Shown here: positions 21,756-31,424 of the stretch, piece after piece
How positions within the stretch are numbered: the first letter of the stretch is position 1
Layout of the letters: each line of letters begins with the position of its first letter
From: a virus
Reading direction: 5' to 3' (one strand)
DNA: 47,057 bases
Virus record (IMG/VR): IMGVR_UViG_3300037584_001070
Coordinates: 1-47,057 of that record
Notes under the pieces: generated by a model
The model's database searches: none
Told to the model about the DNA's origin: nothing
What the model saw: only the letters and a program-made list of their open reading frames with translations
Made by a program: the position numbers and the translations under genes

Positions 21756-22046
21756 ATGCTTATTCCGAAACACAAAAACATTCGGGATGAGAAGTATCTG
21801 AATACTTTGCGAGGATCTCCTTGCTTAGTGTGCAGACGCGGTGCAGAGGCACACCACCTACAACATGTTGGGGAACGTGGAATAGGCATGAAGTCGGGAG
21901 ATAACTTCGCTGTACCTCTGTGCCGCACCTGCCATACAGAACTACACCGTTTTGGTAGTGAAAGAACATGGTGGGATTTAACTGGGATTGACTCAATAGG
22001 ATGGGCAAAAAGAAACTGGGAGAGATTCAATGGTGACAGTAACTAA
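21756..22046 (+). CDS. HNH-type endonuclease (Ref/DUF968-like, 96 aa)
   Basis: CLVC (residues 23-26), AEAHHLQHVGERGIGMK and NFAVPLCRTCHTELHRFG form a zinc-bound beta-beta-alpha-metal nuclease with two CxxC pairs and the HH catalytic pair; the last histidine of CHTELH is the metal ligand. This is the pattern of the phage Ref and DUF968 recombination nucleases. It lies in the recombination cluster and probably acts on branched or single-strand DNA. Confidence 0.75.
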   Translation: MLIPKHKNIRDEKYLNTLRGSPCLVCRRGAEAHHLQHVGERGIGMKSGDNFAVPLCRTCHTELHRFGSERTWWDLTGIDSIGWAKRNWERFNGDSN

Positions 22047-22236
22047 AGCAATGGTTCAGCAGGTAGAATGTCCTGCATGTGGAGCACAGTCTGGTCAGTC
22101 TTGCGGTCACAAGAAAGATAAAACAAAGAGCCATGTAGATAGGCTTCATGCTGCTCAGTTTCATTTCAACAGTGATGATGTACCACCTGACAAAAGATAT
22201 ACTGGAAAGAAAGTTTTTCATAGGAGTGAGAGATGA
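22030..22236 (+). CDS. Zinc-finger protein (68 aa)
   Basis: The motif CPACGAQSGQSCGHKKDK is followed by SHVDRLHAAQF: two cysteines, a third Cys with His, and a final His pair, as in the phage DNA-binding zinc-finger family (CPxCxA...C...H..R...H). It overlaps the end of the HNH gene by 17 bases, with GGAGAG as its site. It may bind DNA or RNA. Confidence 0.65.
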   Translation: MVTVTKAMVQQVECPACGAQSGQSCGHKKDKTKSHVDRLHAAQFHFNSDDVPPDKRYTGKKVFHRSER

Positions 22237-22679
22237 GCGAGATTAGAGATGCAGCCATGAACTTTGAGGCGGTAAAGGTATCGATGTCGCAGGACAGAAA
22301 CGGTATCATACTGCGTCTTAACGTACACCCTAATGATTGCCCACAAGAACTACACACTGACTGGGTAGGCACAAGATATGTTGTGGCAATGGTTAGACTG
22401 AATGATCAGGACGAACCAGAGACAAGAGAAGAGCATCAGTACATTGAAAGGCTGATAGCATCAGCAGGTTTACTTTGCCGTAATATAGATTTTGGAAAGT
22501 ATATGAATGATGCAGGTCACATAGATGAACATGATCCAGTAAAGGTTGAAGAGGCAGTTACGAACAGCATAAGGAAGTACTGCAATATAAAATCTAGAAC
22601 AGAGTTCAGGAGTGACCCAGAAGCTCGTAAGAAATTTGAACAACTTAGAGAGGACTTTAAGACATGGAAGAAAAACTAA
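22233..22679 (+). CDS. Conserved phage protein of unknown function (148 aa)
   Basis: A soluble mixed protein: FEAVKVSMSQDRNGIILRLN, then HPNDCPQELHTDWVGTRYVV and VRLNDQD. It has an acidic, helical C-terminus ending REDFKTWKKN. The segment HPNDxPxxLxTDxVGTRYxVAxVRL is one I recall from other phage recombination clusters, without a known function. ATGA overlap with the previous gene. Confidence 0.6.
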   Translation: MSEIRDAAMNFEAVKVSMSQDRNGIILRLNVHPNDCPQELHTDWVGTRYVVAMVRLNDQDEPETREEHQYIERLIASAGLLCRNIDFGKYMNDAGHIDEHDPVKVEEAVTNSIRKYCNIKSRTEFRSDPEARKKFEQLREDFKTWKKN

Positions 22680-22852
22680 TTGATTTGAATGAGGTTGCTC
22701 GAATGATGTCGATGCACCCCAAGTCTGCAAGAAAGATAATTAAGAAAGAAGATAACTTCCCAGACCCGATAGTGTTTAGTGAGAGGGTCAAGCGATGGAA
22801 GTACTCATCAGTAATTAAGTGGATAGAAAGTAAAGATGAAGCCAACGTATGA
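22664..22852 (+). CDS. AlpA/excisionase-like helix-turn-helix protein (62 aa)
   Basis: MEEKLIDLNEVARMMSMHPK, SARKIIKKEDNFPDPIVFSE, then RVKRWKYSSVIKWIESK match the AlpA-type winged helix-turn-helix (l.evaxxxgvs..tvyr.....fP.pi....r..rw....i..wi). It probably regulates phage genes or helps DNA-binding; no integrase is seen, so an excisionase role is unlikely. It overlaps both neighbours by 16-17 bases. Confidence 0.7.
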   Translation: MEEKLIDLNEVARMMSMHPKSARKIIKKEDNFPDPIVFSERVKRWKYSSVIKWIESKDEANV

Positions 22853-23258
22853 AAACTCTGGTGATGAGGTCAACGAAAGACAGCTTGCCTCATTGCTAGA
22901 GAGGAAGTGGCAATGTCAGATGCAGCGACAGATGAAGTACGCACAGTTTGATTACGTTGCGCTGCGAGGGAAAAAGATACAGGCGTTTGTAGAGATGCGT
23001 CACCGTGGTGTGGAGCATAACAAATACCCTACATGTTTTATATCTTTAACTAAATTACTTATGGCACAGAACTTAAAGAATGTTTGTAATGTGCCGTGTT
23101 TGTTTGTCGTTCAGTGGACTGATGCCACTGGGTACTGCAACCTAGATATGCAATGCGAGATTGAGTATAGCAGTGAAGGTTGGAACAGGCGGAACGATCC
23201 ATCAGATATAGAGGCAATCGGACTGATACCAATAAACAGATTTAAAATGTTCAATTGA
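22836..23258 (+). CDS. Possible PD-(D/E)XK nuclease (140 aa)
   Basis: The layout ERQLASLLERKWQ (E14 region), FDYVALRGKKIQAFVEMRHR and later FISLTKLLMAQNL, FVVQWTDATG resembles small phage nucleases with E, D and ExK catalytic residues. Here the ExK position reads EMR, so lysine is replaced by arginine; activity may be altered. It ends on a palindrome copy at the convergent junction with the giant gene. Confidence 0.5.
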   Translation: MKPTYENSGDEVNERQLASLLERKWQCQMQRQMKYAQFDYVALRGKKIQAFVEMRHRGVEHNKYPTCFISLTKLLMAQNLKNVCNVPCLFVVQWTDATGYCNLDMQCEIEYSSEGWNRRNDPSDIEAIGLIPINRFKMFN

Positions 23259-23260
23259 AC
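23249..23260. repeat. Perfect palindrome GTTCAATTGAAC at the convergent junction
   Basis: A 12-bp perfect palindrome covering the stop codon of the rightward nuclease gene and reaching the end of the leftward giant gene (stop at 23260-23262). Same motif as the dispersed repeat. Whether it has any termination role is unclear. Confidence 0.6.
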
Positions 23261-26200
23261 TATCTGTAATCTTTCATGAACTCATTACCACGAGAGTAAA
23301 GCATTTGCTTCTTTTCATCTAACCTATCTAAGATCAATTGTTTTTGTGCATCTGGCATATTTACATTATCACGAACAGCATTTTGTTGGCGCGATATTTT
23401 TTTGATAGCATTGTTTATTGCTTTAATACGAGGGATTAATCTAAACTCTTCTGAGTATTTTTCTCTAGCTCTTATAAGCCTGTCTCTATCCCCTGCATCT
23501 TGTGCTGCTTTTATCTCTGCTGCAACGCGAAGAACCTTATCTCTTTTTTCCACAAAGATACCAATGTTTTCTCTGTCAGAAACAGTGCCGTATAACTTCC
23601 TTGCAAAGGGAATTTCTCTTGCTAGGTCTTGAGAAAATCCTTCAGCGTAAGCTGTGGTAGGAACGTCCACAAATGTTCTCTTTGTAAATCTCCCAATACC
23701 ACCAGTTAAAAACTCAAACCAGTAATCCATAATCTCTGGATTCCAATCCACAAAACCAGAGATCTCGCTCGTACCACCAGTTAAAGAGTTTAAGTTTTCT
23801 GCAATCCATTTAGACGATGGGCTGACATTATTAAAATATCTTTGACTATCAGGAGAGTCATCACCAGGGTACGCCTGTTTATATACTGGCACACCTGCGT
23901 AATTTTCATTCCTCATGATCTCTACAAAAGGATCGAATGCAGTTGGCACAGCAAAGTTAAATAGATTTTCTGTTCCACCTATTGGATTAAGAGCATCCAC
24001 CGCAGTCATCACCATGCTAAGACCGCCCTCTGATGCAGAGTATTCACCTCTCATAGTTCTACCCAATGATCGACCTGCATTGACCGCTGCGTTTAATCCA
24101 TAGGGCATGGGTATTGCTAGGTAATCTCTACCTGCACCAAGATCACCTAGTGGTAAAACTAAATTATGTTCTAGAATATAATCTGGTATTTTATCATATA
24201 TTAATATGCCATCTTCATCTTCTTCTGAAACAAGAGAGTTAATAAAGTCTTGAAATAAACCTGCGCCTACAAGACCAACCCATATGGCTTGTACTTTTTT
24301 AGATCTTAGTAGCGCATTGAAAAGTGCAAATGAACCTTGGATAGACGCGTTGTAAAACAGATACCAAGAGTTCATGAATGTCTTTGCTTCACCACCCTTA
24401 CCAAAGTTTACCGTTACATTCCTAGCCGCTTGAGCTGCTCGCGCCCCTGAGAAACCTTGCTTCTTTAAATTGTGATATGTGGTAACACGAATAGCGTTCT
24501 CGATTACAGTGTTGTAATTCTCTAATAAAGTTAGGATTGAACCTGCACCCTTACCGACAAAACTATTCTTTACCTTGTTGAACTTACCTCGAACACCATC
24601 CTCTTGGATGTCTCCTAATATTTTATTAATGCTTTCAACTTGATCAGCGATACTGGTCATGGGGTTTGCAGAGTTCTGACCACCGTCACGAACAAATTCT
24701 CTGTAGATCTGAGACCACTCACTGCTCTCATCTCCGTTCACAATGGCACGTTTAATTCCTACGAATGCTTTCCTGTAGTCCTTAGACATAGCTCCAACCA
24801 TGCCTTTAGCATCAAACTGTTGGACATTCACACCTGCTGTTTGCAAGTCACGAACCAAGTTAGTTATCATAAACTCTGGGTTGTAAGATGTGTTTATGTT
24901 TGACAGGTATCTATTTAACTTACCCATCGCACGATTGATTGTGTCAAGACTACTAGATCCAGTGCCGTCTGAACCTTTCAGTGATCTACCTAATCTTTTA
25001 TCTGCTAACTCAACATAAACATCTTTGCCGTTTACCTTAGCCACAAATATATTATCATTATCTGCTGCAAATCTATCTACAATTTCAACTACATTTCCAG
25101 AAGAATCCAACGCTCTTGTTGTCGGCATCTTATCAAGGATACGTCCATACCCACGAGTCTCGTTTGGTTTGCTTTCCAGTAATCCAATGAAAGCTTGACC
25201 CACTTTGTTTCTCTCACCTCTGATAACTGCGTTCTGATTTTGATTTAACACAGTTGCAAGTATATCGGTTGCATAATCATATCTACCAAGAGCACGTCTA
25301 TCTTCTCTGCCCCTAACACCAAAAGGACTTCCGCTTTTAGGTCTGGTAAAACTCATATCATTATCTGTTGGGTCTTCCTTGCCACGCAGAGGAACATAGT
25401 TATCAAAGTTTTTATCTTGCCGTAAGTCTTCGGCAATTAACCCGTAGTCTGCGCGGGAATCGTTCGTGTTTTTTATTATGTCTCTTATTCCAGATTGCAT
25501 TCTTTGTAATCTTGCAGCGTTATCTGGATCAATGGTTGCAACCCAAGCTAGTATAGCATCAGCCTCTGCATCAGACATTCCAGAACCTGAGTCATTACTT
25601 GGGTCTCTTGTTCTTATAAACGCATTTCTTTCTTTAGCGTGAGTGGCATAAATAACTGCGTCACCTACAGCCTGTTTCTTACTTCCATAAGATGAGAGTG
25701 CTTGCTTTACAAATCCGTTTCCATTTTCAGATGCCGCATCAGATAAACCCTCAAGCCTATCAATACTATCTTGGGATATACTTAATTCTTTTATGGCATC
25801 AACTGGAGCGGCATATAGATCTTCTCTTGCCCTTAACTCTTCGGGAACTTTACCATGATAAAGCTCCTCTGCTAAATAAGCATCAAAAGCATCTGGTATT
25901 TCTACATTATTTTGCTGAAGTTCTTGATACATACGACCCACAGAAATAAAATCATCTTGAAATTTATTTATAATTTTATCAGCTATGTCTTGGGACTTAG
26001 TTTGTGGAATAAAATATCCTAATTTTCTTGCTATGAAGTCAGAAGCTTTGGCATAGCTTAGGTCATATTTTTTTTGCTCTATCTGAACAGGAAGAGAACT
26101 AAGCATTGTAGATTTTCTGTATGGATGTGTATTAGCTACAGTCTTACGAGCTTTCTTTTCCATTATAGGGAAGAATGTTTTTACATAATAAAAATTTGGT

Positions 26201-29200
26201 TGAAGAGTTGATACTTCTTTGCCTCGTGTTGAAACATTGCTGCCTCTTTCCAACACAAGCCTAAGAGGTGGACTTCCGTTAGTAATATTCTTGCGCCACT
26301 CAAGGACAAGCTTGTTCTGATTTTGATATGAGATTACATCTTCGCCATCTTGAAAGTCTTGTCTTCTCCATCTATCCATTAAATCTCTTATCGCTTCTTC
26401 AACCCTGCCGTACTTAGAGTTCATGAAAAGATCTTTGTCATGGCTTCTTTGCTGTATATGAACTAAACCGTGACCATCTTGGATGCCGTTAGCGTGATTG
26501 TTTTGAAGCCCTGTTGGGAGAACAACAAGACGTTCTGTTCCGCCCTCAAGCACCTTACCGTAAACAGGACTAGGGGCTTGACCTCTATCAGATTTTTTTA
26601 CTGGAACTCTTTCGAGCATATAGCTTTTTCTATAATCCTCAGCAGTTGGCTCAACCTCTGGATCAAAGACAGCAAATCTAGAGGGGTATCTTTGTGGTGG
26701 CAATTGAGGATTTATTTCTACTGAGTTAAGCTCTGCTTTTTCTTCTGGTGTTATCTGTCCTTGAATTGATTGAGAGTAGTCTTCTAATTCTAGCTCTCTT
26801 GGCGAGAAGAAGTTTCGCTCTCCTGTTGTTTCTTGTATTGTATCAATCTCTTTGCCAATTTCTGAATCTCTTTCGAGTTCAAGTTTGACAGTACTGAGCC
26901 GTCCTCGCTCTGCCTTGGGGAGTGTGGCTTCGATTTTGCCATCTGAAATACCTTTCTTTTTTAGGATAGCTATAGCACCGTCAGCGTAATCGTTGTCATC
27001 ACCACGACCTTTACGGACACCACCTGCTGCAAAAATTCTTTTCTCTGCGTACCACATCAATGCTTGAAAATCTGCGTTAGAAATATCCACACCAAGCTGA
27101 TTACTCTGTTTTAATATTTCACGAGCACGATTAGCGGTTGCTCTCATAGCCGCTCTGTCTGCCGCACTTCTTGGATCTTCTTGTAGCGACTCGACTAATT
27201 TGTTTGCTAAGTTTTTACCTGCTTTTGCTAGGGGAGTTGACTCAGGTCTAGCATCTTGAGCTATCTTCTTTACTGTCGCGGCATCTTTGCCAGTGATAGT
27301 AGCCCCAGAAATATTAAAATCATACTGATCTGACAAATCATTTAGCTTGTCGTTGTATGCTTTGTTGTAAAAACTTTTATCCCATGTGCTCATTATCTGT
27401 GGAGCTAAAAGTTCAATATCACTTTTTTCTAAAGTAGTTACTCCAAGATCATCGAGAACAGTAGCCAATAGATCTTGATCCATTTCAGATAACTGCTCTG
27501 GATTTGATACTAAATTCCAAAGAGTGTCCTTGTTTTTCTGAACTAACTCTTCGTTGTACTGAACTATTGGTTTGCCAGTAATTCTATTTGCAAATCGCAT
27601 CCACCAACGATCCATAGTTAAAGGATCAAAGTTCCCGCGCAAGTTCTGGTAAAAACCGTTGCCTATCTTAGGCCCGATCACATAAGCAACACCAACCATT
27701 TGATCTGCTTGTTCTTTGCCATCAATTTTAAATGGTAGATCTTTTACTCTATCAACACCAAAGACTTCGGTCATCAGAGATGCAAGTTCTCCCTTTGGTA
27801 ATTGAGTAGTAAGCAATTCATTAATTTGATTTGAGTCATATCCTAAATTAGTGAGAGCGTTCCAGAACTCCCACGCTTTGATCATGGATTGACCCTGTTT
27901 GCCAGAGGAAGACAATGGGAACTTTCCGTCTTGGCTGTTCTTCCATGCATCATACTGACGAGCAGCAAGTAGATAGTTATCTATAACTGATAAGCCGTTT
28001 GATGTGACGGCAGTAGCATAATCAAATGCATGTTCTGATGCAGGGCTATAAAGAGGGTTGTCTGTACCATCAGGACGTGTGGGTGAAACCTCTGGGTAAA
28101 CTGGGAACAAGGTTTGTTTTGCAAGCTTGAGCGTTGTGTCATACCAACCAAGGGCATCACTGCTTGATAGTAAAGCTGCCTCCGCTTCAGCAGCCATGAT
28201 ACGAGCCACGGATTCACGATCTTCTGCTGAGTTTATGAGGTCATATTCAGGAGCGCCTCGAAGTTCGAGTAGTTTATTAGCAAAGCTGACTAATGTTTCT
28301 GAGCCTTCTTTGCTTTTAAACTTAGGCTCTCCAGTATTAGGATCTAAATAGTCCAAGATACTTGCGGCACGTTGTTCTAGTGAGAGGGGAAGAGTTAAAC
28401 GAGACTGTCTAAATCCTTCTACTCCTCCAGTAAGCTGTTCTTTTTCGAGGGCGTTACGTTTATTCCTTGCTTCTTCAAAGCGGCTACCAACCTCTGCAAG
28501 GTTTCTTTGGTATCCGATTGCGGCGTCACTTCTGTAAGCACCACTTTGCTTGAGTCCTTCGATTCCTTCATTTGTTCTAATCTCCTCAAAGTTATTCAAA
28601 TTAAATATAGCTAGTTGATCCGCTGCTTCAGCTATATACAAAGCCTCTTCTGCGGTAGGAACAATCAAAGTATTATCTAAAAAGTATTGCTTTGACTCTC
28701 CATCGAACCACCCACCAAGATACACTGGTCTATTTATTGCCCTAGATATATCCTTATTGTCCTCTATATAACCTAATAGTACTTCCTCTGGCAAGGTCTC
28801 TCCGACAATTATTTCTGCCTGTTTCAATGGTGCAACAACAAACCCACCTGACACAGGTTCTAACGTGATTGGATCTACGGTAAATCCATCTGGATTGTCT
28901 TTAATAAATCCCTGCAAAGATGGCACTGAGGATGAGCGAGATAGGCGTGATGCTTTGGCAGGTGTCTCTACTGCATCAGCATCCTTGTCTACTTTAATTG
29001 ACTCCTCTGGTAGAGGTGTTCTTTCTCTGCTTCCAATCTCACCTAGATTTATATCATCGAATATGGTGGCGGCGTCTGTGAATCCGTTCTCTAGGTTTCC
29101 ACCAATGATAGATTTAAAGAAGTTCTTGATTTTATCTAGGATAGTTCTTGGCTTACCAGTAATCTTCAAACGACCTGCATTGTAATCACGAAACATTTCC

Positions 29201-31410
29201 GCCACAGCTTCTTCGATCTGTATCTCTGGAGACTGATCGGCGTACATCTTCTTTGCTCTATCTAGATAGGTATACTTTCTTAGCTCTGGCCTACCCTTCT
29301 TGCTTTTTACATACTTTGCTTTTGCTGCTGCGCTTGTAAGAGTGTTCCACTCCTTGTCTTTTATGACGTTCATATTCTTTAGGGCGTGTGTTGTCTCGTG
29401 ATCAAGAACCTCACCAACTCTTTCAAAGAGCTGCTTCTCAGATAGCTTAGGATCATAGACACCCATAGACAGACTTATCATTCTATTGGTAGGGTTGTAC
29501 TCAAAGCTTCCCTCAATACCCTCACCTGCTTCGTCTCTTACTAACTGCTCACCACTAAGCTTAACATCTTTCAGTCCATACTTGTTCAGCCTCTTGCGAA
29601 TATCCTTAAATACTTTCTCTTGTTTTTGTGTAAGAGCAGGAGTGTATACAGGTTTGTTCGATTGAACTTTTTCTTGAACAGAGTCAGCTATCCTTCTTGC
29701 TTTGGCTGCTGCTATTTTTGTTTCAAGCTTCTGAGATTTGTTAAACTCAGGTGTTACTTTCGGAACATATGGAAGGTTGCCAAGCCTGTTAAGTGCTGAC
29801 TGAGATTCGTTGATAACAGTTGAGTACTGTTTGTTTCTTTCGTTAAGCCTATCAATCTCATACTGAATAGCTTTCTCACTGGTTCTTCTGCCCTGTAGAT
29901 CTCTGCCGTACTGACGCACAGAATCAAGATCAAGCTTCAGGTCTTTAATAATATTGTTGTTCTTTTCTGTAGCTTCACTAGCTATATCGATCTGTCTTCT
30001 GTAAGAAACATCTGGAGTTTTAAGCTGAGGCTGTATGTTGGTTGTTGGCGTAAACCTTCGACCAACCCTATTAACATATCCACGACCTACCAGTTCATTC
30101 ATTACATCTGTTACTTGAGGCACAGTAGTTTTACCTACGTCTTTGCTAACCTGCTGTTGAATAGAAGATAGGTTTAAAGTTTTTTCTCTTGCAGTATCAG
30201 ATTTAACTTGCTGTAGAACCCTATCGTACTGAGCTTTGGTGAATGTCTTGTTCTTAAACTCTTCATCTGTTGTGACCTCTGCAACCGCAAGAGGATCTAC
30301 AGGTCTTTGTTCTTTTACAGGAGGCTGCTCCGCAGCTATTGCTTGATCGTTTTGTTTTTCTGCCTCAGTTGTAAGCTCTTGTGATATTACGCTTGCGTAA
30401 CCAAGTCTCTCTCTTGTGTCAGTCGTAAGTTCTTTTAGATCAGCTATAAGCTGCTCGTCTTTTTCTGCCTCTTTCTTTAACCGCTCCTGTTCTTTTTTAT
30501 CTTTTTCTTTCTGTGCTTCTCTTTCTCTTATAGATTTACTGGTCAATCTTTTGTTTGTGGCAATATCTATTGGAGCACCAACCACACCTGCTGCACCTGC
30601 ACCAAGCAAACCTTCACCCAAAGCCTCTTTAAAACTTAGATCAAGACCCTTGTCAGTTAGTGCTGTCTCACCTGTCTGTTGAATTAGACTTTGCAGTGAC
30701 TCTGTGCCGCCCTCTAAAATTGTTCTCTTTAAAAAGCCAGACATACCTGGGGCTATGGCATTTAATGCACCGCTTGCTGTTGAGCTAGTGATTGAACCAA
30801 GCCAATCCTCTGAGTTAGGAACTTCTCTTCCATTGTTTCTGGCTCTTTCATTTGCAATCGGGCCAAGCAACTGAACTGCTTCAAAAAGTGCAGGGCCAGT
30901 AAGTCCACCTGCTATAGCACCAGGAGCACCTGCTACTAAGCCACCGCCAACAACACCCACACCTCTTGCCGCCATAGATCCTACGAATTGACCTGCTTGC
31001 TCTGCTATGGCTCTTGGGGCATAACGAAAATCAAATCCAAATCCATCTGGATTTAAAAACTTACCTGCTGCACTTTCATAGTTTTCTGGCCCCTCAACTA
31101 AGTCACTAAAGAAATCACCAGTACCTTCATATCCAAGAGACCTTGCTGTCTCTGCTATGTTTTCAAGAGGTTGATCAAGGGCAAACTTAAAAGCACTAGA
31201 TACAGATCTGTCAGGCTCAGGGGCTTCTTCTCTTGCGAGAGACCTAATGCCACCACCATATTGTTGTTCAAAGGCTTTCCTAAAAGGGGCTTCTTGTTGC
31301 TCTAATATTTGAGATATACGATTTGTTTCTTCTGGTGTGGGTGTACTACCTGCTATTGTAAAGCTATATGGTTCACCAGAAAACTGACCTAGTTGTTGAA
31401 TAACACCCAA
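23260..31410 (-). CDS. Giant polyvalent internal virion protein (2716 aa)
   Basis: The largest gene of the window. Visible parts: hydrophobic Ala/Gly-rich membrane-like region (about 150-190 and 270-285); a zinc-peptidase motif DHETTHALK (near residue 670); a short LPD-like segment GGWFDGESKQY; a BECR-like nuclease region from GHGLVHIQQRSHDKDL to YYVKTFFPI (about 1640-1750); and a C-terminal LPD38-like domain (about 2130-2580) with LNRYLSNINTSYNPEFMITN and a second hydrophobic segment (AIWVGLVGAGLFQDFINSLV). Such proteins are packaged and probably enter the cell with the DNA. Domain names follow recalled family patterns and need a profile search. Confidence 0.75.
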   Translation of the reverse strand: MGVIQQLGQFSGEPYSFTIAGSTPTPEETNRISQILEQQEAPFRKAFEQQYGGGIRSLAREEAPEPDRSVSSAFKFALDQPLENIAETARSLGYEGTGDFFSDLVEGPENYESAAGKFLNPDGFGFDFRYAPRAIAEQAGQFVGSMAARGVGVVGGGLVAGAPGAIAGGLTGPALFEAVQLLGPIANERARNNGREVPNSEDWLGSITSSTASGALNAIAPGMSGFLKRTILEGGTESLQSLIQQTGETALTDKGLDLSFKEALGEGLLGAGAAGVVGAPIDIATNKRLTSKSIREREAQKEKDKKEQERLKKEAEKDEQLIADLKELTTDTRERLGYASVISQELTTEAEKQNDQAIAAEQPPVKEQRPVDPLAVAEVTTDEEFKNKTFTKAQYDRVLQQVKSDTAREKTLNLSSIQQQVSKDVGKTTVPQVTDVMNELVGRGYVNRVGRRFTPTTNIQPQLKTPDVSYRRQIDIASEATEKNNNIIKDLKLDLDSVRQYGRDLQGRRTSEKAIQYEIDRLNERNKQYSTVINESQSALNRLGNLPYVPKVTPEFNKSQKLETKIAAAKARRIADSVQEKVQSNKPVYTPALTQKQEKVFKDIRKRLNKYGLKDVKLSGEQLVRDEAGEGIEGSFEYNPTNRMISLSMGVYDPKLSEKQLFERVGEVLDHETTHALKNMNVIKDKEWNTLTSAAAKAKYVKSKKGRPELRKYTYLDRAKKMYADQSPEIQIEEAVAEMFRDYNAGRLKITGKPRTILDKIKNFFKSIIGGNLENGFTDAATIFDDINLGEIGSRERTPLPEESIKVDKDADAVETPAKASRLSRSSSVPSLQGFIKDNPDGFTVDPITLEPVSGGFVVAPLKQAEIIVGETLPEEVLLGYIEDNKDISRAINRPVYLGGWFDGESKQYFLDNTLIVPTAEEALYIAEAADQLAIFNLNNFEEIRTNEGIEGLKQSGAYRSDAAIGYQRNLAEVGSRFEEARNKRNALEKEQLTGGVEGFRQSRLTLPLSLEQRAASILDYLDPNTGEPKFKSKEGSETLVSFANKLLELRGAPEYDLINSAEDRESVARIMAAEAEAALLSSSDALGWYDTTLKLAKQTLFPVYPEVSPTRPDGTDNPLYSPASEHAFDYATAVTSNGLSVIDNYLLAARQYDAWKNSQDGKFPLSSSGKQGQSMIKAWEFWNALTNLGYDSNQINELLTTQLPKGELASLMTEVFGVDRVKDLPFKIDGKEQADQMVGVAYVIGPKIGNGFYQNLRGNFDPLTMDRWWMRFANRITGKPIVQYNEELVQKNKDTLWNLVSNPEQLSEMDQDLLATVLDDLGVTTLEKSDIELLAPQIMSTWDKSFYNKAYNDKLNDLSDQYDFNISGATITGKDAATVKKIAQDARPESTPLAKAGKNLANKLVESLQEDPRSAADRAAMRATANRAREILKQSNQLGVDISNADFQALMWYAEKRIFAAGGVRKGRGDDNDYADGAIAILKKKGISDGKIEATLPKAERGRLSTVKLELERDSEIGKEIDTIQETTGERNFFSPRELELEDYSQSIQGQITPEEKAELNSVEINPQLPPQRYPSRFAVFDPEVEPTAEDYRKSYMLERVPVKKSDRGQAPSPVYGKVLEGGTERLVVLPTGLQNNHANGIQDGHGLVHIQQRSHDKDLFMNSKYGRVEEAIRDLMDRWRRQDFQDGEDVISYQNQNKLVLEWRKNITNGSPPLRLVLERGSNVSTRGKEVSTLQPNFYYVKTFFPIMEKKARKTVANTHPYRKSTMLSSLPVQIEQKKYDLSYAKASDFIARKLGYFIPQTKSQDIADKIINKFQDDFISVGRMYQELQQNNVEIPDAFDAYLAEELYHGKVPEELRAREDLYAAPVDAIKELSISQDSIDRLEGLSDAASENGNGFVKQALSSYGSKKQAVGDAVIYATHAKERNAFIRTRDPSNDSGSGMSDAEADAILAWVATIDPDNAARLQRMQSGIRDIIKNTNDSRADYGLIAEDLRQDKNFDNYVPLRGKEDPTDNDMSFTRPKSGSPFGVRGREDRRALGRYDYATDILATVLNQNQNAVIRGERNKVGQAFIGLLESKPNETRGYGRILDKMPTTRALDSSGNVVEIVDRFAADNDNIFVAKVNGKDVYVELADKRLGRSLKGSDGTGSSSLDTINRAMGKLNRYLSNINTSYNPEFMITNLVRDLQTAGVNVQQFDAKGMVGAMSKDYRKAFVGIKRAIVNGDESSEWSQIYREFVRDGGQNSANPMTSIADQVESINKILGDIQEDGVRGKFNKVKNSFVGKGAGSILTLLENYNTVIENAIRVTTYHNLKKQGFSGARAAQAARNVTVNFGKGGEAKTFMNSWYLFYNASIQGSFALFNALLRSKKVQAIWVGLVGAGLFQDFINSLVSEEDEDGILIYDKIPDYILEHNLVLPLGDLGAGRDYLAIPMPYGLNAAVNAGRSLGRTMRGEYSASEGGLSMVMTAVDALNPIGGTENLFNFAVPTAFDPFVEIMRNENYAGVPVYKQAYPGDDSPDSQRYFNNVSPSSKWIAENLNSLTGGTSEISGFVDWNPEIMDYWFEFLTGGIGRFTKRTFVDVPTTAYAEGFSQDLAREIPFARKLYGTVSDRENIGIFVEKRDKVLRVAAEIKAAQDAGDRDRLIRAREKYSEEFRLIPRIKAINNAIKKISRQQNAVRDNVNMPDAQKQLILDRLDEKKQMLYSRGNEFMKDYR

Positions 31411-31424
31411 TAGTCATCTCCTCG

